A stretch of 64,000 bases of DNA, taken from positions 1-64,000 of the forward strand of contig JAUZSK010000027.1 in assembly GCA_030949565.1 (NCBI GenBank). The letters are read 5' to 3'. Made by a program: the position numbers and the translations under genes. Position 1 is the first letter of the stretch; each line of letters begins with the position of its first letter. This document shows, piece after piece, positions 54,419 to 63,906 of this stretch. The notes below the pieces were generated by a model. That model was not told the DNA's origin, ran no database searches, and was given only the letters and a program-made list of their open reading frames with translations. This stretch comes from Enterobacterales bacterium (GTDB lineage: Bacteria > Pseudomonadota > Gammaproteobacteria > Enterobacterales > Kangiellaceae).

Positions 54419-55012
54419 TTATCGTTTCAACGAATGGTTACTGAGTTCATTGTTGGCCGAGGAATCCTTAGACGGTTCAGACTCATCATGAAGCACACTA
54501 TCGGCAAACGGATTGTCGTTGCGAAAAGTCCCTACGGCCATAGCCACCGATAATAATATAATAGAGTTGAAAAAAACCGGAACTATAACAAAATAATAAC
54601 CTAAATCATGCACCGTTGCACCACCAATAACGGCTGTCACTGCGGTAGCCCCACCGGGCGGGTGCATACAACCCGTGTAGTGCATGGCAAACATGGCTAA
54701 GCCGATAGCAAATGATGAGGCTAAAATCGGGTTAGGGGTAAGCTGATAGGAGAAAACTCCAATAATCGCAGAAATAATATGTCCGCCCACTATCGGCCAG
54801 GGTTGTGATACTGGGCTATGCGGAATACCAAAGATCAACATGGCGGAAGCACCGGTTGAGGCCAATATCATAGGTAATCCTTCAGCCTCTAGGATATTAT
54901 TGCTAAAAAAGGATGCCAGCAAGGTCGCAATAAAAGCACCAACAATAGAAAAAGCGACCTCTTGACCTGACATGGATTTCATTGCCATTAACCTATACCA
55001 CTGAATAGACAT
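54419..55012 (-). CDS. HPP family membrane protein
   Basis: ASTGASAMLIFGIPHSPVSQPWPIVGGHIISAIIGV...MHYTGCMHPPGGATAVTAVIGG. Confidence 0.88.
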   Translation of the reverse strand: MSIQWYRLMAMKSMSGQEVAFSIVGAFIATLLASFFSNNILEAEGLPMILASTGASAMLIFGIPHSPVSQPWPIVGGHIISAIIGVFSYQLTPNPILASSFAIGLAMFAMHYTGCMHPPGGATAVTAVIGGATVHDLGYYFVIVPVFFNSIILLSVAMAVGTFRNDNPFADSVLHDESEPSKDSSANNELSNHSLKR

Positions 55013-55231
55013 AAATGAATCCAGCAGAATACCAGTGTTACCTGATCTTTTCCACTAAATGACCCGGCGCCCAGCAATTCTCGGTGAATTAGAATATTCT
55101 AAGCAAAATGTGATATTTCAGTATTTTTTATAGTCAAGGACTCTTTATTGGATTTTTTCCTCCCTTAATACTTTAGTTACAGGTAGGGATCTAGCTACAC
55201 AATCACGTGCAAATAATCCAGACCAGACTTT

Positions 55232-56500
55232 CTACGAACTTTTAAAACCGATCTTGATATCTTCTTGCTCTTCTAATAAATAAGTTAAGAGCGTTTCCCA
55301 CGAGCTAAAAATGAAAAAATAGATTGCGCCTCTCAGCTTTTCCCATAAGTGGCGTTTTGAGCCAAATTTTTTGCGGCAACCTTGATAAACCTTATCCGTC
55401 AATTCAAATATTTGATGAAAGTAAAATGCTCGCAAGGTGATCAGATACAAATTGTAATTCAAATAGTGTTTACCATGACCATAATTGTGCTCTATACAAT
55501 AGCCTTGGTTCTTCAAGGTATTGAAGCATTCATTTTCTATTTTCCACCGGCATCGACCAGCCTTAGCCATTTTAATAATATTTTTTTTGTTTATTTTTAC
55601 GTCTGTCACCCAGCTATTTGTTGAGGTCACTTTTCCTTTCTCGTTAATGATTTTATATTCAAAATAATTAACCTCTACAGCGTCCGCTTGACCATGTAAG
55701 GGAACTTTATTTTTCCAACGATACTGATGAGTGCGACCTTTTGCATCTTTTATTTCCAAGCAAGGCAATTCAGGGAAGTCGTTTAACCATTCAAAAGATA
55801 TTGATGATCGCCAGGTTTACACACGAAAATATAGTGCATGTTGTTATCGAGCACTTTTTCAATGAGTGGTTGATGAGACATTAAACCGTCACCACAGATC
55901 AAGAACTTTTGACGCGGGTGGGTTGCTTTGAGTCTATCTATAAAGCGTTTAGCGGCATTTGTTTCACAATCTTGTTTTTTACTTCCATCTGTATTTTGGA
56001 TCGCTTCAGGCATAACAGGAATAACTTGTTTTTTATCGGGATGCATAATGGCTCCTGTAAAACAGCATGGTTATAGGTTTTTCACCTGCCTTATGTTCTT
56101 TATGCAAGCAGTGTTCACAACTTATTTTCTTTGAACTATAGTATTGAGTTCCATCAATACTGCACATTAAAACGTTTGGTAAAATGGCATAGCCTTCCAG
56201 ATGTTTATGGCGTCTTAAACGGCTGAAGAAATCTTTGAAAATGGGTACCATAGCGTCACTTGGGATGTTATCTAGCACGTCTCGAAGTTGAGAACTTTGA
56301 GGTATATTTTCAATACCAAATAAGGAGCGGCAATTATTATTGCCTTGCTGATCTTCCATCTGTTGCTGAAATTTAAGTAAAGAAGGCTCTTGAAAATACA
56401 TGCACGAAAAAGCACTCATAAGAACATCTTTCTGACTGTAATAGCAACTTCCCTTTTTCGAGGATCAGAGATAGCGTTAAAATGAGAGGCCATCCGCTTG
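55232..56500 (-). pseudogene. IS4-like DDE transposase, frameshifted into three ORFs
   Basis: ORFs 56033..56419, 55783..56046, 55232..55768: SQLRDVLDNIPSDAMVPIFKDFFSRLRR; PRQKFLICGDGLMSHQPLIEKVLDNNMHYIFVCKPGDH; RCRWKIENECFNTLKNQGYCIEHNYGHGKHYLNYNLYLITLRAF. Confidence 0.75.
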
Positions 56501-56653
56501 CCTAAGAGCGGTGAAATTGAGATGCTTTTTGTTTTAATGAGGATTTCACGAATAAACCAGCCAAAATATGAGTATCTATTTTGATCAGATCGCTGGATTC
56601 ATAAAAAGTTCAATTTTATTTTAAATAATATTCAGAAGCCTTCCTTTAGTGCG

Positions 56654-56690
56654 AAAGCAATATTTTTGATGGCGCTGTAGAGCTGATAAA
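56654..56690 (-). repeat. Inverted copy of the sequence at 5687-5720
   Basis: AAGCAATATTTTTGATGGCGCTGTAGAGCTGATAA is the reverse complement (one mismatch) of TTATTAGCTCTACAGCGCCATCAAAAATATTGCTT at 5687-5720. Confidence 0.8.
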
Positions 56691-56892
56691 CTGGGCTTTT
56701 TAATTTCACCGAGAATTGCTGGATAATTTAGCCGTTTAAAAACGCTGAGGATCTCATCCGTTTATCTTATTACATACTCCTAACTTGATTGCTACGAATA
56801 TCTCTGGCGTTAGCTAAAGCGATAGCAGTTTCAATAATGATGTCTATTTTCAAGCACCCTATCCGCGACTTCCTGCACTAGCTAACCAGTGA

Positions 56893-57228
56893 CTAATGGG
56901 TTTTAGTTAATAGAGTTTCGCATAATAATATTTTGTACTCCCTCTTCTCACCATATGAGAGAACATAAAGCGGAACTCCACCGTGAAAAAATATTACTCG
57001 TTCGACTAAAAATATATTGTCGTTTATCTTTTCTAGCGTTTCTAAAGGCGGACACCAACTTACAGGGATACCTTCTTCTTCAATTAACTCCATCCATCGA
57101 TTATGTATTCCTATTAACTCATCCCCGACCTTTAATATTAATGAATCACCGACACCAAAAATCGCTGCGTAGGGTTCAAACATTGATTCTTCGTCCAAAA
57201 AATCTTCATTCATCGATTTTTCCGTCAT
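56893..57228 (-). CDS. Hypothetical small acidic protein
   Basis: 111 aa ORF on the cluster strand; no family recognised. Confidence 0.4.
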   Translation of the reverse strand: MTEKSMNEDFLDEESMFEPYAAIFGVGDSLILKVGDELIGIHNRWMELIEEEGIPVSWCPPLETLEKINDNIFLVERVIFFHGGVPLYVLSYGEKREYKILLCETLLTKTH

Positions 57229-57565
57229 TGGATTGTACCTCTGTTTTTATTTCTATCAAAATGGCAGACTAGACCATCTACTTGTTATTAATTGCTATTA
57301 CCGCGGAATGCCTTCAAATAACTGTCGAAATCTTAGTCTTTCGTTTTCAGTAAGTCTTGCATCTTCATCTGCCCAAGCATCCATTTCTTGCATTGTTCGA
57401 GGTATCGAGCATTGGCAAACAGGGATGGCGTGTACCATCTGGTATAATTTATAGCCAATCCTACTTCTCTCCGTAACTCTTAGCTTTACTATTTAGCAAA
57501 GCCACAGCATAAACTTTAATATGGTTTTTTGTTATTTCGCAAGCTTGCGATCTATCAATAAATAA

Positions 57566-58318
57566 TCACTTTCTGATATACCTAAAAGTAAGATTAATTC
57601 TAGAGTCAATAACTTTGGTTCTTTTGGGAACACTATGTTGCCAGTGATGCTGTAACTCCCCCATCATTATCAATAAACTACCATGAGATAAAGGGATAGA
57701 TAATTTCTGTTTGGAATAATTATGTCTTATAATAAAATCACGCTCAGCACCAAAATTTACCGAAGCTATTGTGGGGTTTATCCCTAATTCCTCTTCCTCA
57801 TCAGTATGCCAACCAATGTGGTCGTGCCCATCTCTGTACCAATTAAGTAAAACACTGTTAAACCGATGTTCGAATAATTTTTCTATTTGCATTTTTATGA
57901 AGTTTAGACCATTGTTCCAAGGAGATGGAAAAAGAGTAATCCCTGAATATGTGTATTTCTTATCATTGTCGCCATGCCATGCGGAAATACGAGGCAATAG
58001 CCTAGTTTTCCCATACATTTCTATTTCGTCTTGGTGCCACTTGATATTAGTAAAATTAACCTCATTAATACTTTTAGTAAAAACATTACGCCAGTCAATT
58101 GTAGGTTCTAGAACCTCGCTATTTTCTAGAAAATATTCCATTGAACGTTCAGAAATTTTATAACTAAAAAAACACGGACTAAAAAATAGCTTTCCGTTAG
58201 GAACCGACAACAAAAACCCTTTTCTTTCATCGTCCCACTCACTCGCATAGCCTGGTAAATTAGGCAATCTAAAAGGCAATATGTTTGTTTGTTGATGGCT
58301 AAATAGGTCCATATTCAT
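57566..58318 (-). CDS. AlkB-family 2-oxoglutarate/Fe(II) dioxygenase
   Basis: LLNWYRDGHDHIGWHTDEEEELGINPTIASVNFGAERDFIIRHNYSKQKLSIPLSHGSLLIMMGELQHHWQHSVPKRTKVIDSRINLTFRYI (HxD...H...RxNxxxR pattern). Confidence 0.92.
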   Translation of the reverse strand: MNMDLFSHQQTNILPFRLPNLPGYASEWDDERKGFLLSVPNGKLFFSPCFFSYKISERSMEYFLENSEVLEPTIDWRNVFTKSINEVNFTNIKWHQDEIEMYGKTRLLPRISAWHGDNDKKYTYSGITLFPSPWNNGLNFIKMQIEKLFEHRFNSVLLNWYRDGHDHIGWHTDEEEELGINPTIASVNFGAERDFIIRHNYSKQKLSIPLSHGSLLIMMGELQHHWQHSVPKRTKVIDSRINLTFRYIRK

Positions 58319-59669
58319 TTACCTCAAATACCAATGCCGCCATTTTTATACCATCTTGACTTGTTTCTACTTCACATAGTAGTTTTATGCCATTCTTATG
58401 AAAAACATTTCGGCACATGCAACTATAAAAAGTTTTAATCTGAGAAAAGTTATATGGACTAACGCAAATAAAAATATTATTTCCATTTATCGATTTAACA
58501 ATTAATTGAGAAAGTTGCTGAATATCATTCTTTATACAATTCATATCGAGAACATTCATAAATAAATGCAAGGTCCAATTCTCCTGCGCAGTCTGAATAT
58601 CCCGAGATATTAATTCTGAGAATTTTTTATTTACAGCTATAACATTTCCCCTAAAATTATATTTAGCTTTGTTAAGCGCATTGATTGATGGTTCAATCAA
58701 TGCAAGAGATTTGCATTGCTGCTTCCCTATCAACCCACTTAAACTTTCGAATGAAAACAAAGCCGACAACCCCTGCCCACAAGCATAATCAACAATAGAA
58801 AACGGATTCCCAAAGACTTGCTTTAGATTTATCTTAGTACCTAGCATTTTAAAAATTGCTTTTATTCTTTGTTGATGTTTTACTGCATAGCTTTTCACAT
58901 ACCAATTAAGTTGTTCTTCCGACGTAAGAATCGCAGTACCACGTTCTAACTCTTGTTGCACCATATTTAAATATGCGCCATTAAATTTGGATAGCTTTTT
59001 ATCTGCTTCATTTTTTATGGTCTTAAACTTTCTAGACGGAAAGGCTACAAAACCTTCAATTTTATATCTATTTTTTAATCTTTCAGAATTATAGACAATA
59101 TATTCCCCGCCTCGATCTGCGTTTCGAACTTCCGCATCAACCAAAGATGAATTAATTGACAATTTAAGATTGGTGCCGACTCTATGTATAACTTTATCTT
59201 CAATAAGTCTCTGTTCCAACTCTTCATTAGGGTAGCCCAAATCCCTAGCTATCGAACTAAATGATTTCATTGGTTTATTTACCAATAGTTTACTCGGTAT
59301 TTCTCTAACATCTTCTACAAAATACTTTTTATTAAAAGAATTTTTCTTTTCCCACTCAATAATTTTCTTGCTGCCTAAACTAGTGCTTTTTAACATTTTA
59401 TTGATATCATCAAATAGTGTTGGCATATCATTTTGTAACAAAAGAATTCCATTTAAGTTAGGATCCAATTTCTTCTTATTGTCTACCCTGTAAGAAGGTC
59501 GAATAAAGCGAACATGGCATTTCAAACCAAACAATGCCTTTGCTCTATTTTTGGATTTTTCTATTTTCTCACTGAGGTTGTTATCATAGTTTGAACTTAC
59601 ATTAAAATAATAAAACTCGCCGTTGTTCAATATCCATAGACTTAGCTCGCTAAAACTAACGTCTTCCAA
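58299..59669 (-). CDS. Protein with wHTH-like segment and class I SAM-methyltransferase-like domain; probably the C-terminal part of a larger CARF-containing protein
   Basis: FSIVDYACGQGLSALFSFESL (motif I), SLALIEPSINAL, NWTLHLFMNVLDM; frame is open upstream to ~59795 without ATG/GTG and overlaps ORF 59758..60426. Confidence 0.7.
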   Translation of the reverse strand: MEDVSFSELSLWILNNGEFYYFNVSSNYDNNLSEKIEKSKNRAKALFGLKCHVRFIRPSYRVDNKKKLDPNLNGILLLQNDMPTLFDDINKMLKSTSLGSKKIIEWEKKNSFNKKYFVEDVREIPSKLLVNKPMKSFSSIARDLGYPNEELEQRLIEDKVIHRVGTNLKLSINSSLVDAEVRNADRGGEYIVYNSERLKNRYKIEGFVAFPSRKFKTIKNEADKKLSKFNGAYLNMVQQELERGTAILTSEEQLNWYVKSYAVKHQQRIKAIFKMLGTKINLKQVFGNPFSIVDYACGQGLSALFSFESLSGLIGKQQCKSLALIEPSINALNKAKYNFRGNVIAVNKKFSELISRDIQTAQENWTLHLFMNVLDMNCIKNDIQQLSQLIVKSINGNNIFICVSPYNFSQIKTFYSCMCRNVFHKNGIKLLCEVETSQDGIKMAALVFEVNEYGPI

Positions 59670-59757
59670 TGAATAGTGAGAAAAGATTACATCATCACAA
59701 TCAAAAGCTAGAATACAACTACAAAACCAATGTGAAAAACTAGAAATTCCAGTATTT

Positions 59758-60426
59758 CTATATAAAACATTCCAATCCCACTTTTCTATTTTTTACTTCC
59801 TCAAGTAGATTAACACAGCCACCTTCTACAATCATATTAGGCTCAAACATTTTTGCTTTTTCATCTTGGCCTAAAAACCTTTTAAGACCAACTTCCTTTA
59901 ACCCTGCATTCATCATTTTCTGATCAATTGAAAATCCTTTAGTTTTTACAGTGCAATTATTATTCTCATAATGTGACGAAAACGCAAGCCACCCAGCCTC
60001 GACTTCCTTGTAACATACACTAATTCCAGGCCTACTATTTATTAGGTTAATAGCAGCTAAAAAATGTAATTTGTTACCTCCATTTGCATTAATAATTAAA
60101 TCCTTGGTATTTATTTTACTCTGCCAGCTTGCTATCGCGTTAGTTAACGCTTCCGGAGAAGACCCATCATCGTTTTCCGATGGCTCGTGAAGCTCAATGG
60201 TAATTTTTTTGTCAAATAAATTAACTATTCTTTTAAGTTTAAGTGCCGGTATACCGGACATAGCTTTATGGTTTGTGCAATAAATAAATACCTGTTTTAT
60301 TTTTCTTCCATTGTAACCATGATAAAATAAAAGACTTTCTATATTTGGTATGAGTGCGTTAGGGCTTGCTATCAATACTAGTGATTTTGGGCTGACTTCC
60401 TTATTTTCAATATTCTTATTTTTCAT
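59758..60426 (-). CDS. CARF-like (DUF1887/Card1 N-terminus-like) sensor domain protein
   Basis: SLVLIASPNALIPNIESLLFYHG...KDLIINANGGNKLHFLAAINLINSRPGISVCY: Rossmann start plus N-x-x-G-G-x-K-hhh-x-x-A motif of CARF domains. Confidence 0.65.
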   Translation of the reverse strand: MKNKNIENKEVSPKSLVLIASPNALIPNIESLLFYHGYNGRKIKQVFIYCTNHKAMSGIPALKLKRIVNLFDKKITIELHEPSENDDGSSPEALTNAIASWQSKINTKDLIINANGGNKLHFLAAINLINSRPGISVCYKEVEAGWLAFSSHYENNNCTVKTKGFSIDQKMMNAGLKEVGLKRFLGQDEKAKMFEPNMIVEGGCVNLLEEVKNRKVGLECFI

Positions 60427-60537
60427 GTTATATACCTAAATTAAATATTTTTTATTTTTAATTATGTTAATTGAGTTATATTTTTGATTTCTAATAACCA
60501 ACATTAACCAAATCCCCTCAATTTCCTATCCTGAAAA

Positions 60538-62456
60538 CTATCCTGAATAACTAATAGCAATACTATGATTTGGATCGCCGCTCCATCGGGTTCTGAGTCC
60601 TATTTTTTTCGCTTCATTGACAATATCATTTCCAATATCGATCGCCAATTCACTGGTCTCAGCAAAAAAATAGATACAAACACTTGTTAACGGCGTGCGA
60701 TGACCATCTTCATCGTTTTCACATTCTTTACGATAGAACTTTAAGTCCGTATAGCACATTTTTGCTGTTTCTGGTGATGAAATACCAAAATGTTCCCACA
60801 GTTCTTTGCTTGAATATAGCATCGATTCAACCCTTTCCCACCCATGATCACCAGGCGACCAGCCACCATTATCGATATTGACGGCTACAATACCCATCTC
60901 CAGTAGCTTTTCTAATAACATTTTTACTTTTTTGCAAAGTGATTTAGTGATGTTGTTTACTCTTTGCATATTTCCTTGCCTTGTCATTTCACATTGTTTG
61001 ACAATCAAAGATGCTTCGTTTGGTCCAATAATGGATTGAATGGCTTGTTTAGCAATGAGGCGAGCAGCTGATCGTTTATCCCTTACCAGTATAAATTTCC
61101 ATAATTCAAAAAATACGAGTGAATGAAAAGAGTAAATAAAACGTAATCGCCGAAGGGATATAAAATTTCGCCTTTCAAATTCACTTATTTTATCTCGTAA
61201 TAGCGTAAAATCAAAATTAATAGATTGCGAATGATTAATCAAAGCATTTACCGCTAGTTTATTTTTAAGTCGAATCGCTATAACTAACGCACTCGACAGT
61301 TGTTCTTCCGACCAATGTTTTTTACTAGCCAATAAATGAATAAATTGATCATCATAAATAGAGATAAGCGCTCGACTTAGGTATTTTGTTTTTCACTAAA
61401 TATTTATTTAATTTGATTCGTACGTCTTTTTTCAGTAGCGTCAAATCAAGACCTTTTTTCAACATCAGTAGAATGATTTTTCTTTTTTCAGTTTCTATAC
61501 AGCAATCAAGAACCATATTTATTGGGGTCTTCTTCGTATTTTTCGAATGCACAATATTCGGATCTGCCCCCTTTTCCAATAAAAATATCACAAAAGCAGT
61601 CTCGAAATATATATCCATGAATTCGAGAGCTTGATGGAGCGGAGTTTCACCCTCTTCATTATAGGCATTAATGTCAACATGATAGCTTAAAAGCTGTGAA
61701 AAATAGTCGCGTAATTTCTGATGGTTGCTCATGGCATAGGTAAAAAAGTCTCACCATTATATTTTGCATTAATATCAAATTGGCAATTTAATCCGTTATC
61801 TATAATTTTTGGAAGGCGTAATTCCGGCAAATAATAGCCTTTCTATAGATAAGCCACAGGTTACTAAACACTGAATAATTTGAGCACAATCACCCTTAAT
61901 TAAATCGCTGAGTTCATAATTGAATTGATAATGATATTCATTAATATCCTCTCCAGCATTAGATAAAATTTGAATACTTTCAGAGTAACGCTTATTTAGT
62001 TGTTCTAAATCTGTTTTATTATTACACATTTCTAAACTTCTTTGCCATTGATAGGCAGCGTAACCTACAAATGTATAGTCTGTGTCGATTAACTCGCCTT
62101 TGCCCACATTTAAACCATTCTCTACAAAAAGGTTTAAGATTTTAACATTATCAGTTCTCAACTCTTTACCATCGAAAGCATAAAGAAGTAGGTGCAATGG
62201 TGTATGTTGAGCAAAATTTTCCTCATTAACGTCAGCGCCTTGCTTTACAATTTTCTGAATATCTTCGAAGGGTCTTTGTTCCGCTATCGCCTTGGTTAGT
62301 TCCGTGTGGTCATCAGGGGAATAGTATTCCCTTTTCTGCATACCAACTAGATTCATAGGTTTCCAAACAACCATCACCAAAAGGAGTATCAAGTATTAGC
62401 TCCAATTCATTAATTATTTGTTGTTGTTTTTCGTCAAGTTGTAATTTTTCTTCCAT
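60538..62456 (-). CDS. Large ankyrin-repeat protein (reconstructed from ORFs 61796..62392, 61352..61732, 60538..61332 plus N-terminus MEEKLQLDEKQQQIINELELILD)
   Basis: DDHTELTKAIAEQRPFEDIQKIVKQGADVNEENFAQHTPLHLLLYAF; VDINAYNEEGETPLHQALEFMDIYFETAFVIFLLEKGADPNIVH; four breaks, each at C/A/T homopolymers. Confidence 0.72.
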
Positions 62457-62640
62457 GTTACAAGGCTCCTATTTTCATATAACGATTCGTTCACTTTACT
62501 TAATTCATCATCATTTCGTAAAAAAACGTGATGGTAAATCTGCTGTTCATGTTTTCAATTACGATAAATTATAGTAGAAATATGCAGAAACTAGTTGAAT
62601 CGCAGGCTTGCGGCAATGGCTCGCTCTAACCTAGAATTCC

Positions 62641-63906
62641 TCAAGATATTTCAATTTTATATTCCGTCGGCAATTGCATTGCATTTAAATTAATGTCCTT
62701 GCCAATATTATAAACTTTTATTTGCCGTTGAAACATCGGTACAAAACAGTCAATAATCCAGTTATTAAATTTTCCCCAATCTTTTTCATAAATCGGATCA
62801 AAACCATGGGCCAATAATGAATGATTTCTTATGTTTAGCAAGTCTTTTACTTTTTCCATCTCATTGTCAATAAATATTTTAAGGTCACCCTGCGCATAGC
62901 TTCCTATTAACTGCCAGCTAGCTAAAAGAGCTGTTTGCTTTTGCCCATTTCTGTTGATAGTAACATTCACGCCTGGGATTACAGCCTCATCGGGGAGGTC
63001 GGCTGTTCGCCAACCTTTATCTGTTTCAAGAATCCACTGTGCCGTTAATTCTAGCATTCTATAAACTCTAGCAACCGCATCATCAAAATATCCCTGTGAT
63101 GATTTTCGTTTGGCATTATTCCAAAGGTCAATGATTAAATAAGCTGTGGATTTTGTTTTATCTTTATTGTCTGAAACAAGAATGTCAATCATCTGTAATT
63201 GAGCTAAATAGTGTTTTGCTATTTTAGACCGATAATTATTCAATATTCTACTAGCCAGCAAATAATCCAGTTTATCCCAAGCATCGAAAGCGCGACTTAA
63301 TTGTATAAAGCTGGTTTTCTCAGACTTATTCAAATGACTTGTGGGTAGTTTTTGGGCTTCCAATAATGCCTGAGAATAGGAATAACTACTCCACAATCGA
63401 CAAATATTAGAAAACTTTCTTGTAAAACCTAAATAATCGATATTGACAGGCATGGATTCTTCAGTGCCATCTTCTACCTTAACATGATCGGACCGAGCGC
63501 CCACAACCAGGTTAATATTAATACCTTGGTCCACCGCTGCAAGCGCCAAAGCGGCAGACATCGATTTAGTCCCTCCACTGTAGTCCGCTACTAGATCCTC
63601 ATTTTCATCGATAGATTGGATTACCTTTAGTATTTTAAAATAGATTGATTCTAAGTAATCAGGATCAACTTTGATCACTTCAATTTGGTTATTTGATAAT
63701 TGACACAATGTGGCGATATTAGACTCACTCGGGTTAAAACTCGGATTGACTAAACCTTTTCCAATAACTGAAATATAGCTACCTTTTTTTCCAGTCCCTT
63801 TGCCATCCTGTGAACAGATAAAATAAATTTTTTTCGGTTTTAATTCATTGATTGCTTTAACTATCGGCTGATGAGAGCCTCCAACGGTGCATATTAATGT
63901 TGTCAT
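62641..63906 (-). CDS. TIGR02710 (Cas02710)-like CARF-HEPN protein
   Basis: 421 aa; TLICTVGGSHQPIVKAI; DLVADYSGGTKSMSAALALAAVDQGININLVVG (CARF); C-terminal LLNIRNHSLLAHGFDPI (R-x6-H HEPN-type motif). Confidence 0.82.
   Translation of the reverse strand: MTTLICTVGGSHQPIVKAINELKPKKIYFICSQDGKGTGKKGSYISVIGKGLVNPSFNPSESNIATLCQLSNNQIEVIKVDPDYLESIYFKILKVIQSIDENEDLVADYSGGTKSMSAALALAAVDQGININLVVGARSDHVKVEDGTEESMPVNIDYLGFTRKFSNICRLWSSYSYSQALLEAQKLPTSHLNKSEKTSFIQLSRAFDAWDKLDYLLASRILNNYRSKIAKHYLAQLQMIDILVSDNKDKTKSTAYLIIDLWNNAKRKSSQGYFDDAVARVYRMLELTAQWILETDKGWRTADLPDEAVIPGVNVTINRNGQKQTALLASWQLIGSYAQGDLKIFIDNEMEKVKDLLNIRNHSLLAHGFDPIYEKDWGKFNNWIIDCFVPMFQRQIKVYNIGKDINLNAMQLPTEYKIEIS

Noticed and set aside
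59750-59800. Programmed -1/+1 frameshift joining the CARF and methyltransferase ORFs
   Set aside because: A-rich slippery sequence is present, but many unrelated genes here carry similar homopolymer breaks, so sequencing error is the simpler explanation.
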